From Apus apus (lineage: Eukaryota; Chordata; Aves; Apodiformes; Apodidae): DNA of 64,000 bases. Below are positions 1 to 15,369 of the stretch, one piece after another. Each line of letters opens with the position of its first letter. The stretch's first letter is position 1. The translations under genes and the position numbers were made by a program. Location: NCBI RefSeq assembly GCF_020740795.1, contig NC_067282.1, forward strand, positions 145,438,858 to 145,502,857. Direction: 5' to 3'. Below the pieces are notes generated by a model, which was not told the DNA's origin, did not search any database, and was given only the letters and a program-made list of their open reading frames with translations.

Positions 1-2123
1 AACAACCAAAAACCTCCTAACAAGAATGATGTTATTTTAATAAACAGTTACTAAGCCATATTTTAGCACTGCATGTACAGGGACAGATGGCAAAATATCT
101 CACGCTTTCATGTTTTCTTCTTCACATATGCTTCCATCTAGCAAAATCCCTTAATGAGAAATATCTTCACCTTCCCTTATTGCTACACAACATCTTTATT
201 GAACAAAAGATGCACCTTCCACTTATATCTTCCAAAATTTCTTAAAGTTACCTAAACTACAGTATTTAAACATTATCTTGCTAATGTGCAAGTGCCACAT
301 TCTGATTTATTCTGCTTTGGACTGTACACTCCCACCCTTTCCCCAAATTACAGAAACTGTCTCCAAAATACTGCAGACCTCCAACAAAATCAATACACCA
401 GTGGACAGATCAAGGTTTCTTGCAAAACTCAAAATAAAATCTGGATCTTCTGAGGTTTGTATCACTTCCTGGTAAAGGCACATTTTCTCTTCTTTTTTTC
501 CTCTTTCTTACGCCTTCTAATCCTAATCTCAACCAAAGCAAGTGGCTGAGCCAGCTTGCACTGCACTTTATCAGTCAGCCTTTGACCAAAGCAAGCAACA
601 AAGACCTCCAAGAGGTGCCTCCAACCAGCAGGTCCAGCTTTCAAGAGTGGCATTGACACAAAACTGCATTAAGTCTGCCAAAGATAAAAGAAAGCAAAAT
701 CTGTAAATAAAGATTCTGCTACTATGTTGCAGGTTCATCACTCACATACTAGAAGTATGGAGTAAGACGAAACCAGTCTCATTTACCAGTAACTCCTGTA
801 TTAAGTGAGATTACAGACAGTTACTACTTTCTTAATCTTCTTCTTGGTCAGTCCAGCTAGTCTTTAATGAAGCTTTTAACTGTGAGTTTTCATTGCTATT
901 TTTTCTCCCCAAATTCAGTGAAACTGAAACTGACTGTTGTCCAGTCTTGTCCTGTCCTCTTAGCCTGAACCTCCTGTAAGAACCTCCCAAACTTCAATTT
1001 GTAAAGGGAGGAGGTTCTCCTATTTAAACTCACCCAGCAGCAGCTGGCAAGCCTGGGTCAGATGACACATGAAAAATTAACAATGTACAGTCCACAAGAC
1101 AACCATTTTTACCAGCAAGGTAAGGAGCAGAAGTGATACCCCCCTGCAGCACAGTATTGAGCATCCTCCTGCACTGCAAGGTTTCTAAAGCAGGAGGTGG
1201 CTAAAACAGCACACATTTCTCAGTTATTCTTCTACTTCCCTCTGCCCTTCCCTGGTCACTCTCAACATATCCTATGGCTATATACTTTCCCAATAAGATA
1301 CTGGAAGCCCTTTCTGTTCCCTGGAGTTGTTACACTTGTGCCCTTTCATATGAGACTCTTCACTGGATTGAGATTGTGCCTTGGGCAATAGTGGAGAAGA
1401 GATCTAAACGGGGCAGAGCTGCTCCTCACATAAAATTCTAAATAACATTTTTATAACCTTGTTTTCACTCACTGTTAGAGAGTGAGTGTTAGAGAGTGTT
1501 AGAGAGGCAAAGATTTCATCTGTCCTTCTGCCCCTCCACCTTTTTTTTTGTTTGGCTGTTGTTTGTTTGTTTTAAATTAACATCACCACCAGGACAGAAA
1601 GATTACTCACTAAAAAGAAGGCTCTGAGAAGTTAACACTGATCCTGAGCATTTCAATATAATGTCTGTCAGTACACTGCCCTTAAGGTCCTAGTATAGAG
1701 GCTCTACCACTCGTTTCCTAAGCGGGGGACATCCCTGTTTGGCTTGGCTCAGCCTCCTGAAGTGCTGCATCACTAACTGGAAACAGGCGGATCTGCACAC
1801 AGCTTCCAAGAGCCTCGGAGGAGCAATACAACATGGGCTCCCTACCTCAAACCAAGCCAGGGAGAAACAGGGCATGCTCAAGGAATCAGGTCTCTGCTGG
1901 GTCCCTGGCTAAACTGATTTGCAGTGTGTTCTGGGAAAATAGTTTTGTCTGTATGTTTACTGATGGCTGCGGCTTAGATGTCTCTCTGGATTGCCGAGGG
2001 GACTGCTGAGAGCCCTGGTCAGTAGCCTGAGAGTGCTGATTATGTTGTTTCTTAGTGCTTTACAGAAATCCTTGGCACTCAGCTTAGAGACAGGAAGAAA
2101 ACCACAGCAGCTACCTCCTCCTC

Positions 2124-2290
2124 AGGCTGCCCAGAGATGTTGTGGGGGCTCCATCCCTGGAGGTGTTCAAGGACAGGTTGGATGGGGCTCTGAGCAGCCT
2201 GTTCTAGTGTGAGGTGTCCCTGCCCATGCGGGGGAGTTGGAACTCAATGATCTTTAAGGTCTCTTCCAACTCAAGAAATGCTGTGATTCT
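2124..2290 (+). mobile_element. CR1 LINE 3'-end fragment
   Basis: The sequence reads as the 3' untranslated tail of a CR1 non-LTR retrotransposon in plus orientation. It runs from the GGCTGCCCAGAGATGTTGTG block, through the segment calling a short summary of a GGAGGTGTTCAAGGACAGG motif, to a degraded GCTGTGATTCT end. It is a short, 5'-truncated, old copy inside CREB3L2 intron 1. No coding sequence remains. Confidence 0.9.
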
Positions 2291-5190
2291 CCCTGCTACT
2301 ATAAGACACTGCACCAAGCACATAACCTCAGGGCTATTTCTACACCAGGCCCCTCTCACTTTCCAAATCCCAAAGAAAAGATCAGAACTTGTGTGGGTAC
2401 AACTTGCCATGGGGAAAATCCACTCCAGTCTGAGATGTTTCAAATATCTCTGCTTAATGCAAAAGCTTTGCAGCAAACTATTGCACAGATACATTTTAGA
2501 TAGCCACAGCACGACCTTAAGGCTCACAGACATTACACTATATGCTAGTGACTAAGCTTTTGAAAGAGACACTTCCCAGCACCAGTCCTGCATGGCCATT
2601 TCTATTTGGCATGCACTGCAGACCACTGAAGTAACAGCTTGGTCTGCACACAACTTGTTACACTTTCTTCCTCCATTTGCTTCCAGGTTTCTTCACAACC
2701 CTGGTTGGTCCAGATTTTCTCTGGCATTTGCTCACTTACTTCAGATCACCTCCCCAACCAGGCCTTTGATTTACATTCCTTCCCTGCTGCTAGACTAAAC
2801 TGAGAGAGCGCAGCATGCCTGGCTCAAACACCAGACCTCTTTTTGGAGATCTATGCAGAAGTGTGAATCAAGATTTTTGGGCCATCTGCCTGAAAGTGCC
2901 TTAAAAATGCTCAATTAAGAGACGACACGTAACTGAAGAAAGTCTCCTCCAAAGCATTCTAGCAGTACTTCTAAAAGTCAGTGGTTTTAAAAATCACTCC
3001 CTGTTCCTACAACTTGGGCGGGGTAAGGAAAAAAAAAATAATGAAAAAAAATAAAATAAGAGCTTCACATCTCACTTCTGTATTTTCTACTCTGCATATC
3101 AGCCATTACCCAAGTGCCCAACTGCTTCAGGGGTGTGGGCAGCAGCCTGAAACAGCAAAACTGTCCCTCCACATGGTTTCTGTACGGGTACACTTGGTCC
3201 AAGCAGAGATTTGCTCCTAATCTGTCAACCCCACACTGCAGTGCCTACTGTCACGAGGAGCTCAGCTCCACTACATATGCCAAGCAGAAACAAGATAACG
3301 CAGCTTTGCAAAGATAAACCTGCTATGCGTCAGTTGCAGGAGTGGGCCAAGCATACACCCAGGCTCAAGGCACCTCGAGCAGTTTAAAGCATTGCATGTC
3401 TTGCCCCATTGCTCTGCTGCCACAGGCTATCTTTATGCGGTAGAATGGCAAAGGCAGTCATGGGAGTACTCTTCTGCTCCACAAGTTCATCAGTGCTGAA
3501 GGACCAGGATTGCTCATCTTTGTCCTTGGACAGGTGTGAGTGGTGACTCCCAGCAGCACACAGAGCATCAGATTCTCCAGCAGAGCCTGACCAGCCTGAC
3601 AGGATCATCAAGATGAGGAGCTTCATTCCCAGCCAGCCCTATTGTCAATACTTCTCCAGGAGGCACCCCACATGGTGCAGCAGATCAGGAAGGGGCCACT
3701 TCATGAGCACACAGCTCCCACACACACCAACACAGCGCAGGAGTGCTGGGAGCTTTATGCCAAAAGAAGCAACACTGCCTTAGAGAAGCTGGACACTCTC
3801 CTTGTGATTGCTGCATTTACAGTACAGCTTTTAGACTTTTTCAAGCCACATCTGCTGTCCATGCTACACTTGAACAAAGTATTTTTCCTGCTAGCACATT
3901 CCAAAGAAAAATCAAAACAGCACTGCCACTAGAGAAGGTTATGCCACAGCATGGAAGCACTATAAGGCAGCGTCTTCTGTCTGACAGCTACGTAAACACA
4001 AAGCATGTCCAGGAAGAAGAATTACTCACCCTTCCCAAACATCCTGGGCACTCTTGTCCTCCTCTCTCAACCTGCAAGCCAAAATTAAACGTAAGTCCCT
4101 ATGGGAAGACTGACCTTGCATCAAAAACAAAGTACCAGGCTGGTTAAAATGCCACAAAAGTTCTGAAGAGATATTAACTAGTTAAGGCCTGCCACAAACA
4201 ATGGATTTCAAGCTTGCTCCAGCTGGTGATGTAGAAAAGCACAGGCTTACAGTATCATGGTGTTGCGAGCCAATGCCAGGGGGGCTTATGTGGGGAACAA
4301 GAAGAACTGTTTCCCACACATGGCAAAAGAGGCAGAGGGACAACAACAACCTTCCACTGTTAAAAACTGGGGTAAAAGTTGGCACCATTGGTACAGCTGG
4401 GATCATATTAACAACCACATGCCACCTGCTCTACTTTCAAAACTAAAGCTAGAAACCTTTCTTTTTCACCCAGGTGTTCATCCCACCTCCTCATATGTTC
4501 AGACTTTTTATTTTATTTTATTGTTTTACTCAAACCTCATCCTAACTGCTTTGTCTTCTTCCTCCTTTCCTCTGCTTTCCTTTACCTGCCAGGGCTGAAG
4601 ACCAGTCAGATGTGGTTCCAGACAGAGGCACACACACAAGGCCATCTTTGGTACTCAGCTCCAAGAGGGAACATACATAAAGGTGCCCTTGTATTTTAGG
4701 ACAAATGCCTTTTTCTACCAGAAGTCTTGCCCATTCCCACATGCCTTGCATGTTGTCCCCTTATATATGTGCTGAGAGGTGTCATGATAAATGCACACAG
4801 TTCAAAACAGCTCATGGAGATTAAAGCATTTATTTAAACTTCACTGCAGTTTAGGAGAGTGACCAAATGTTGTGATGCATTTGGACCGATTAAAGGAGTC
4901 ATGTAGGGTGCTGCTGTATGTTCTGCGGTGCAGCATCCAGAGAGTCAACAGGCTCAGCAATAAAGTTTTACAGCATTTAAAGCCAGAAAGGAACTATGCA
5001 ACCTTCATAATCTGCCCTTTCCACATGTCCCAGTCCACTATGCTTCCCTGAGGCATACTTTTATAGGGTCTCATAATTTGTCCTTTGTTGAAATATAACT
5101 GCCAGGAAAAGTACATGGGTGTGCTTCAAAGACTGAGAAATCAGCAGCTCCAGTATATTTTTTATCCACACTCTCTTTTTAAATTATTTT

Positions 5191-5204
5191 GTGTGTGTGT
5201 GTGT
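5191..5204. repeat. (GT)7 microsatellite
   Basis: Seven GT units in an AT-rich part of CREB3L2 intron 1. Confidence 0.9.
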
Positions 5205-8200
5205 TATGCTTTCCAGTGCTTCAATATCCATTTCTTAAGAGTTGAACTTTAAGAATTGGACACTGCGTAGTAGCACTGTGTTCACCAACAATGTATATGA
5301 GGTTAGAGGTATTATTTTGAAAAACATGGATTTTTTTTTTTAAATATCTTTTTCCTCCACAATCACCCTAGCAGAGCACACAGAGTTGTTTGTCTGCTCT
5401 GAACTCTAGACCATTTTCCAAGTCTTAATTTCCAATATGCATTCACCTGTTCCATCAGTAAGACACATTTTTTTTGTTCCTAGACACATAACTTGTTCTG
5501 GGTAATGAATGAAAAGCTTGACCAGCCTCTTGTCTGGTACCTTCCTGCAAAGAAAACAGAAACCTATCCTCTGACACCAGTTGTCCACTAACAACTACTT
5601 TCAGTCATTCTTTTAATTTCACACATTCTGTGGTGCAGTTTTTAATCAATATAACAAAGTAAATATCCAATTACTTGCAAAATGTCTGTACTTTCATTTT
5701 TTTTTCATCTCAAAGAATGAGGTTCTTTTCATAAAATCCTACCTTTGCCAGGGTTAAATCATATTTATCTTTCCACTCTGTAACTATGGAATCCTACAAG
5801 AGCTTTTCTGTACTTTAAAATATGTTTGGTAGCAGAATCTCCACTGCATAGTTCATTTATTTTCTCCCCTTTACTCCTTCTTAATCAGTTTAATGTTTTC
5901 AGACATTTCCTCATGATGTCATGACCCAACAAACATTAGTGTTAACAAAACAAACTTCTCTGGGACCTTTCAGCCTATCCTGATTTCCAGTTATCCAGGT
6001 TTGTTGGTTCCAATAAGTTGTGTAACCTGATTACTGACAGTGGTTAATTTTCATACTACACCATAAAAAAGTCCCCTTTCTACTCTTACACTTGTCAACA
6101 CTATCTTTTCCCCTTGGATATTCTTAGCTGATCATCATCAGCTCCTCTCTACTCCACACATTATTTTTCTACCCGCCTTGAACCTTTAAGCATTACTTGG
6201 GACAAAAAGAAAAAAGGCATCTTCAGAGGACATTAGCAGCTTAAAAAAGGAATAGCATAACGATGTCTTAAATTCATAATCCCCTTCATGATAATGATAC
6301 TTTTATTCCAAGCACAAAGTTCTGAAAGGGATCTTGCTGCAACTACGAAGATACTCAGTATCTGTGTGTTAGGAGAACCACAGCTGAAACTAAAGTTTTC
6401 AGAGACTCTCTATTCTCGTACTGATACTGAAAATGGCATGATATGCATCATACAAAACTGAGAAATAAGCCCCCAGATTATTAGTCTGACCTTAACATAA
6501 ACTACTCTGATCATATGACTTCCACATCCTGTTCCAAACATCTGTCAAAGCAATACTCATTTAGTGTTTTTAGTCTTTCCTCATAAACAAGTTACTTCAA
6601 TCACTTACTTCAGCTGTTGTTCTTTGAATTCTCCCAAATTAGCCTCTTTCAGATATCCAGGTGTCAAGAATTGAAAAGCCCACAGTCAAACTGTAGCTTA
6701 CTGACACCTACAAACCTCAGGTTTCCATGCATCTCCCCAAATCATACTTCTCAACACCTTAAACACCACTGTGGTAGTGGCACAGTTAATTGGCCATCCA
6801 GTCATAATCCTGGCTTCTTCGATTCACAGACTTCACAGCTTCCTGCACTGAATAACTGCTCCAGTTGTCTCTTCCCTTTGCTTTCAGCAATACAAGCTTC
6901 TGAAGACTCTCATTTCTTGTCAATAAATCTAACTTTGTTTTTTCCCCCTCAAATTTGAAACCAAATCAAATGAGTCCTGAGGTTTCTTGTTGCTCCATCC
7001 CGGCTCCTATATCACATAACATTCCTCTTAAACACTGAAGTCACATCTTAAAACCAAGTAGGTTTTTTTCATCCCCAACTAATCTTGCCAGAAAGCTGTT
7101 CCAAGCAAGGTACTGAGGAGAGGGTTATCAGTATGCCTTCTCTTCCAGAAATTTTTCATTAATGCTAAAAAATGTTCTGCACATGAAATGTCTTTAATTA
7201 TAATTTTTTAGAAAATAAATGAAGACATTTACTGCACAGTTTTCAAGGTCAATGCAACTTTTTGTTGTTTTTGATCTCGCAGACATGTTTGTAGTTGAGA
7301 AAAAAAACAGTGACATAAATTAAGTCAATCTTTCCCCTGTGGTTTTGCAACATATTTCTAACAACCCAACAAATAAGCAACAGCAACAAGGAAACATTCC
7401 CAAGTCCCAGAGCAGACTCCCTGCTGCACTTTTTCAGTGGAGAGAGTTAAGATTCCTCTTTCTCTTTAGTCCTTCTTGTAAGCAACAGCATCTACTGAAA
7501 GCCGTGAGGAGCAAACCAAACAGAAACAGAAAAAGCACGAAGGCACAAGGAGACAAGTTTTGCATACAGAAAGCTCCCATCTTAAAAATAGCGGCAAAGC
7601 TCATTTCTGCCAGGCCTGTTTCTTTGAGGAGTCAAGCCTGAGCAGCGCCTTCCAGCTGCTGGCAGGGAGAGCCAGCTGGGCACCTTGAGGGTAGGGCTGT
7701 GGCAAAGCACCCTTGAACATCTGGAGTCTTCCTACAGCTGCCAGCTCCTGCCCTCCTCAGCTCCCTGGAGAGCTGTTGTCATCAATTTGATAACCACGGG
7801 CAGGAGCCCTTTGTGCCAGCTTCCCACAGAGTCTTGGCTTCAGCTCCTGCAGGGGGGCTGGGAGGGAAGAGGGCAGGCAGACATGCAAGCATCAGTCTGG
7901 AGAGGTGAGAGGGAAAATGCTTCTGGAAAAGAGGAAGGGCAGATGGTGTGCAGCCAGACAAAATGGACATCCCTAGCAGAGCCCTCAGACCCTGCAGCAC
8001 TTCATCAGGGCATGCAGGAGGCATCAGACAGAACCGTATGTGAGCAGGGTCAGTTCGGTTTTCTTTCCTTTTTTTAAAAAAAAAAAACACAAACACCTCA
8101 TGCTTTGTGCCTGTTCTCTGAAAAATACAGTTTACCAGCCTGCCTGAAACACCACAGCAGTCCCAGCCCTGAATTATGCACACAGCTGTCTGGAGGGAGA

Positions 8201-9464
8201 CAGTGGAGAGAAGGAGGAGGGAAAGGGAGCTGCAGTGCAGAAGCAAGACATACCATCAGTGCTTGATGACTAGGTCAGTTACACCCGTGATGAGAAAGAC
8301 AGATGTTTTGCAGAAAGTCAGCCACTGCCTCATATTACAAAGTATGAAAGCAGACAGTTTAGGCATCATATTTTCCTCAGTCTTCATCTTTTGCTAGCCA
8401 GGACAGATTCAAGAAAGCCAGGTATCTGTTTGCTAGAAATAACAACCTTCTTAGTCTTCGTTCCTCCTGAAGATCACATCCTGGCTGTACTATCACAAGT
8501 GTTACCCAAAACGAGTAGTCATGCTGCTGCTTCTGCAGTGAGACGAGTTGAAAAAGCAGATCAGCTCTTCACTGCTCTGAAGTTTTGGTTCCACAGGTAC
8601 TCTTCTGTGGGTACCAGAAACTCCAGAAAAGAGACTACACATTTTCAGATAACTCACACAAAATCAAATCAAGAGGCAAGTGGATTACTGAAGCCAACAG
8701 AAGAACCTACAAAAGAGTGAGGAAAAAAACAGCCTTGGGATAAGATCCCAGCGTGTATAAAATTTGTTGTGGGACTGCAGGCATGGAAGAATAAGGACCT
8801 GGTTGCTATTCAGGGCTTGGGTTTCTTTGGGGTTTTGTTGGTTTGCTGTTTTTTTCAAGTTTTAGGTCTGTATGCAGGATGGTCTCTTCCCACACCTACA
8901 GTTCCAGGGCTAGCCACAAAAAGCAAAAAACACAGGGAGTAGCCATACTTAGAGATATGAAGTTGTACAAAGGCAAACAGCCTTGAAGCAAATGGTGTAG
9001 GCTCTTATACGGCCATATCATGTGACCAAAGATCCAGGAGGTAAGGTGCCCAGAATTTTATCAGGAAAGTCCTGAACAAAATTATGAGTGCATAAACAAA
9101 CCACAAGTCCAATACACAACTCGGCACATCACGTGTGCTGCACAGAAGGAAAATGTATGCACAGAACAAGCATTTGTTCAGGATGGCTGGAACTTCGTCC
9201 AGTTTTCCTTCTCCCATTTCAGTTGATCCAAACCAGAACTACCAAAAATAAAAAGCAAAAAAAAAGCATTGCTTCTGTGAAACTATGGTCAACAGAATCA
9301 AGTTTCCTAACAAAAACAAACAAACAAAAAAAACACGACAAAAAATCATCCACAAAACCAAGCAGCCTCAATCACTTAGTAGTTCAATATGACAAACACA
9401 TGGGTCAGACTACTGCCTAGCAATGCAGTATCTAGACCCAAGCAAGGCAGTGCCTTGGATCCAG

Positions 9465-9760
9465 GAGTGCCACAGAACCTCAGCACAACTCCAGCTGAAA
9501 GGGGCTCAGGTGGTTTCTAGCCCAGCCTCCTACCCAAGCAGGGTCAGCCCTAATCTCAGACTAGGTCACTCAGGGCTTTATCCAGTCAGGCCTTAAAAGC
9601 TTCCGAGGATGGAGATGGCACAGACTTTCTGGGCAGCTTGTTCCAGTGGTCAGGTATCCCCACAGCAAAGCTGTTTTTCCTTACCAGGCTAAACCTCTCT
9701 CACTTCAGCTGATGTCCATTTTCTGTCATTCTCCTGTCATCCAATAGGGCAAAAAGCCTG
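9465..9760 (-). mobile_element. CR1 LINE fragment, minus orientation
   Basis: Read on the plus strand, this has the order typical of an inverted CR1 tail: CACAGAACCTCAG, a CCCAGCCTCCTACC block, GGATGGAGATGGCACAGAC, then GGGCAGCTTGTTCCAGTGGT and a CAAAGCTGTTTTTCC block. The match is to the CR1 3' region but diverged. The right boundary is approximate. Confidence 0.8.
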
Positions 9761-10522
9761 GCACTTCTCCCACTCTTTTCTACAGACCTTCACATCACAG
9801 CATCCAAACTTTGGAGAAGGAAAACTAAACAGGATGCTCCAAATCTCAGAAGTCTAACGATGTTCTCCTTGCTTCAAAAAACATCACATGCTTTTAAGAC
9901 CCTGCTTACATCCAAAATCAGGGCCACCAATTAATAGCTTCAGTGCAGAACAAGGGCATGTGATCTTTCCCCTCCCTACTGGAGATGAGCCCATCTCACA
10001 CACACAAGCACATACCTTACCTCTGCTGCCAATCTCCACTCCAGAAAGAGCTGGGAGATGAGCACTCCAGGGTGTCACCAAACAGCCAGGGCTTATTCTG
10101 CAGGAGAGGAGCTCACCCAGCAAGTACTGCCCCAGATGAGCCACTAAAGTATACCAGCAATATTGCTGTTTGCCCCTACACCATGGGGAAGCCTCCACCA
10201 ACACCAGCTAGCTTCCCTGCTGCATCTCTGCTCGGGACACATTAGACTTTGAAAGGAAGGCTGAAGTCCCCCATGTCATGTGCCTGCCCAAGTCTTCCTA
10301 AGAGGTTTCAGAGCAGCCTGGTCTCTATCCCTCATCCTATATGACTAACATTGCATGAAAGGACAAAGCCAGCCCCAGCGTGGCTGCAGGGGAATATTTC
10401 TTCCTTGGCAAGGAGGAAAGAGAGGAAGTAGGTGCCACATGTTTCCATTAGATTTTTGCTTGTCAACACAGCAGAGCCAGATCCCATAGAGAGGACTGAA
10501 AGCCAGTCACTGGCAGATGGCA

Positions 10523-10568
10523 AAATAAATAAATAAATAAATAAAATAAAAATAAATAAATAAATAAA
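10523..10568. repeat. (AAAT)n microsatellite
   Basis: An almost pure run of AAAT/AATA units with one or two interruptions, in CREB3L2 intron 1. It is likely length-polymorphic. Confidence 0.95.
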
Positions 10569-13500
10569 GTGAGTAGTTTCCAAGACACAGTGAAGGCACA
10601 GAAAGGTCACTGGCACTATTAAGCTATTTATTTGGATGGATGGCAGCTATAAGGACAGCTCTAGGAATTCAGGCCCATCCCATTTAACCAACGTTACCTT
10701 ATTTTTTCATATTGCCTTCTCTGCTTCCCAACTTGCCCTCGTGAAAGGGAGCACTCCTTATTTGACAAAGCATTTTTATCCTTCCTGTACACATTTAGCA
10801 CTCAATTCAATTACTTTCTTTTCAGAGGTCACAAGCTATGTGTGACAGCTCACAGACAGACAGACTGACAGTCCCTACTGCAACGAGCTCAGTATTTCAG
10901 CCTGAAAACTGCAGATGCAATGCCCACCTCTGCCACGCCTCATTAAACCTCAGCATTTTTTACCTGTCTTCTTTACTGCCTATTACTTGCTTAAGTGGGG
11001 TGTAAGGGCAGCATATTTGCCAGTAAAAATGTGGCCCTAAGCCAAGCTTATGTTTCACACACTGTTTCTGTCACTTTTATACAAGAAAAGCAATTTGGCA
11101 TCAAAGACAGCCTCCCCTTTTTACCAACACTCAGCACCATGGAGGCATGGTGGTACTACTGATTGGATCCAACATGAGCACTTTTTTGAATTGCAGGTCT
11201 GTCCATTTCTCTGCTACATATCCATATGCTTCTCAAACAACCCTTCTTCCTAGCAATTCTTGACTGATTCCAGGTAATTCCTCCTGCCTCCTTTCTTAAC
11301 TGGCTTTCTTTACAGTGATATCCAAATAACAGTCCACTGGTATAAGATAAATACACACACGCACAGCTCAGGATTACATCTAAGCACAAGCCATAAAGCT
11401 ACCCAGACTATTCCCACTGCACCTAACAGTGGTGAATAGCCCTGTGACCAGTAACTAGCCCAAAACGCCATTATTCCACCACCCCTCCCCCAGCCAAATA
11501 TTCCTACCTGCCCTGTCATATCAGCACAAATGCCTGGGTGGCCACAGGGTAAGCTGTGTCAGGGAACTGATACTCCTTGCAAGCTGATTTCTTGCAAGAA
11601 AGTCAACACCTGGATGAGCTCCCAGGCAGCTGCCATAACAGCCTGCAGTTACATCCAGGTGCAGAACCACACTGTCAGGTCTTGTCACCTGGAAAAAACA
11701 CAGCCAAAGGGCATCCAGAAAGCATGATTTCTCACCTCAGTGATTCAGAGAGATGGATAAGGAGCAACAGGAGAAATAAATGTGCCCTCCCTGAAAAACC
11801 AGATGCACGGTACTATGGTGAGGGGCAGCCTTGGGAACCCACTCAGAACCTATATGCCTTGGAAAAAGGAGAGCTGCACTAGGGAATCAGAGGAATTAAA
11901 GGCAGGACCTCATTAACTCAGGGTAGGCAGCCACTTGAAAAATGCCATGTAGCTAGGTTAGTCACCCTATCTAACTGGCTATCAATAATTGCTACAGTCT
12001 CACCTACAAAATATCCCTCTCCAAGAGAGAGACGCAGCTCAAGACCGAAGAAACAGATGATGGCTGTTTGAACCAAGAATTACAAAGTGAACAAAAATCA
12101 TCTTTTGGGAATGCAGGCAGGAAAGAGTACAGACAGCAATGAAGGACAGCAGGGCCTGATAAGTGGTATTTGGATACAGCACAAAAAAAGCAGTATTTAT
12201 CTGCAAATGCAAAGCCAGCAAGATAAATTGCCCAGCCAGAGACAGACAGCTACTTTCAAAGGACCAGCTCTTTACTTTCAGAGCAACAACCAAGTATCTC
12301 AGAGGTATCTTGGTAGCTGGAGCATGGAGAGTAAAGGAGCCCATGGGGACACAGACCACGTTGTTCTTTAGAGGGATGAGTAGCTAGCAAGACACACCAT
12401 GAGCAAGGTGCCCCAGTCCTCGCCAGAGTCCTGGGTAGGTCTTCAGCCCCTGTACGATCAGGGCCACGGCAGCCACATTGGTGACAAGGTGCAGCAATGA
12501 GGCAGTCATCCCCCTGCTCCCATCATACCGAAGCAGAGCATGTCCCCTCTAGCTTGGCTATGCAAAAAAAGCCTATTAAAGGAATCTTACAGGTCCCTCC
12601 AGTCCAGAAGTATCCCCCTGTGTCATCACAGTATAGTACTGCTACATACAGCAGATCCTAAAACACAGCAGCAATTTTATTCTGCAGTAGTTACCTCCCT
12701 CCCACACCTATCAGACAGCTCATAAGGTGACTTTGCTGGGTGGTGGGACACGTGACAGCCACACAGCAAGAAGCAGACACAAGCTAAGAGACAGCCAGAG
12801 AGCTGGTGGTACATTGGTCAAAGGCCTATTTGCTTTATTTTTATCAGCCTCATCCACAGCCAATCCTAAACAGTGAGACTGCTCTAAAAAAAACTGGCCA
12901 ACCCTCCCCTAGTATAATGAAAACTTACTTAACCCCAAAGAGGGGACTTTTTACAGTGCAAACAAGGACCTGCAAAGACCATAAGTTTCCTCCATCACTG
13001 CAGATAAGTTCAGCAACTCCAGACACAGGAAAACACCATCTGGTAAAACTGTGAATGAAATTCCTTTACCGCAGCTATCGCACACAACCTGCTTCATGCT
13101 TAATAACAACTGGCCTCCCAAAGTAAAGAACCATTTAAAGAGGACAGTGCAGATCAGTCATGTCAATCACAACAACAAAAACAAAACAAAAAAGGAAAAA
13201 GGGGGGGAAAAAAAGAAAGAAAAAGTATTTTTGTACAGCAAATGCTGGCTCCAAAGTCAGTGCCAGGGCAGACAAACATTTTTTCCAGCTCCCATCCTCA
13301 CTGCAGATCAAGCACTTCACTATACAGTTACAGTCCAAATGAAACCAGCCAGCAACTCAATACCCTTATTTTTTCTAATTTTAACTGTCAGCCAATGTAA
13401 GGGTATAGTTTCAAAGTATCACAGTCATGTTTATCTCAGCTTTTAGAAGAACTGTAGATCATTTAGACCCATTAGGAGTACCTAACATGTGCCTTGGCAA

Positions 13501-15369
13501 ACAGGAGTGGGATTCTTATTTAAAATGAAAAGAAGGCAGGGGAGAGAGAAATGGTTTTCAGTGAGAGGCAGTGAATACAACTAGTTCTGATGTTCAGCAG
13601 CTGAGATACTGACTTTTTAATGTTTTTTTAAATATGGAAAGGCATTCTCAAAATTTAACACCACAGCTTTGTACAAAGTCTGTATACAACTATTTAAAAA
13701 TCTCACTTTAACATTTCCCCTATTTACTGGAGGATTTTGGCAAAATACTTGAAAGTATTGATTTCACAACTATTTCACCTAAAGTCAGCCATCTGGTCCT
13801 CCATATGCAGGTGTATAGAAAAGAAAGAATGAGAGATTTCAGCTTTCTTCTTAATGGGCAACAGTCCAAACACCACTTTCAAATAAGTGAGGTACCTTCC
13901 CCCCCACCAAAGAGAAAAATAAAAAATTGCATCAAACTATATTGACACCAGATTCTACAGAGAGCTACATGCAGCCACTACACAGTAAGATACAGCCAGC
14001 TCCACATCCAGACACGCTATGGTAACCACAACTTCTAATTAAATACACACAGATTGCAAAAAATAAAGAACTGATCCATTTAAATTAACTATTGCCACTG
14101 CCATACACAAAAAACTGGAGACAACCCTTGGCAGCTCTTTCTGGAGACAGCATTTCTGTGGAAGTCATCAGAAGACAAAGTAGCAGTGCCTGTCTTTTTT
14201 GTGGCAGAGGAAATGAGTCACGTCAAGTCACGGTGAGGTTCAGAGGCTTGTTACAGACAATTTTTATCTGAGGAAACAAGGCCAGCTCAAAGTTTCCTCA
14301 GCTGGTCTTAGATGATGATCACAACTGTGAACGCAGGCATCACGCAACGCCAACCTTGAGGGGCAGATTGCTTTACTTTTCTGCTCTCACATGGAGATGA
14401 CAGCTCAGTAGCAGAGGCCTGGGATGCACCCTTCGCTCATGCTGACCTGTTGCACTCATATTGCAGGGCTGAGCACCACACAGCATCCCCAGTGACACAG
14501 TAACAGGCTTGCCAAGCTCAAATAATGCTCAGAAAATGGCATCAGCAATGTGAAACTTGACGTATGTAATTTTTTTTCACAGGAGCTTCAAGTTTCAGGC
14601 TCTTTAAAGAATAAGCATTTGAGCTACTTAAGCATTTGAAGTATCTTCCAGCAAACCACTCATCATTAAGACACTCACGACGTGACATCTGGGAATTTAG
14701 ATCTAAATACTTAAGCCAGCCTTGGTCCCCACATAACTGTAGGGCAGGGTCAATTCTACATCTGCTGTGCCAAGATCAGAGTCATACTTGCATTTAGCTG
14801 TATTTGCTACCATCTGGAAGCAGCAGCCAGTACCCAATGTGTTAAAATAACCATGAAAACAGGGGGAGGAAAAAAAACCAACAAACAAACTGCTTCCTCA
14901 GTATTAAATAAAGAGTTTTTAAATGTCAAAGGCTCATAAGAACTATCTGCCTTTCATCTCTCAACCAGCAATAGGACAGGTAGTTGGCATTTCACAGCAT
15001 ATTTGTCAACAGACTTATCCATCTGCATCAGATCTGGCATTTGCTTCTGAAGATACCATCCCAGCTGGGCCCCCTACAACCATAGATCAACTCCAGTGGA
15101 GACACAATGACCGCAAGCAGAGCTCTCCCACTTCAAGTCCACCTGCACATTACGGGAAGTAACAGCAGTGGCATGAAGGTGAAAAGTTAGCAACCTGGCC
15201 ATGCCTCTGTGCACTTTGGGCAGTCAAAGGCTTTGCACTTTCCTTCTGCTTGACTGCCAGGAAAAAGCAAGAGCGAGTAATAATAACAGCTTGCACAATG
15301 CCAGTGTATGATACTACTGACACACAATCCTAACAAGCTACAGAGCATACAAAGATTATACACAGACAC

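Noticed and set aside
1473-1506. Repeated GTTAGAGAGT motif, checked as a telomere-like or CRISPR-like array
   Set aside because: Only three short imperfect copies without spacers; a minor tandem duplication.
3642-4147. Overlapping 96- and 134-codon plus-strand frames in CREB3L2 intron 1
   Set aside because: No domain or periodic composition, and antisense to the host gene with no promoter signal.
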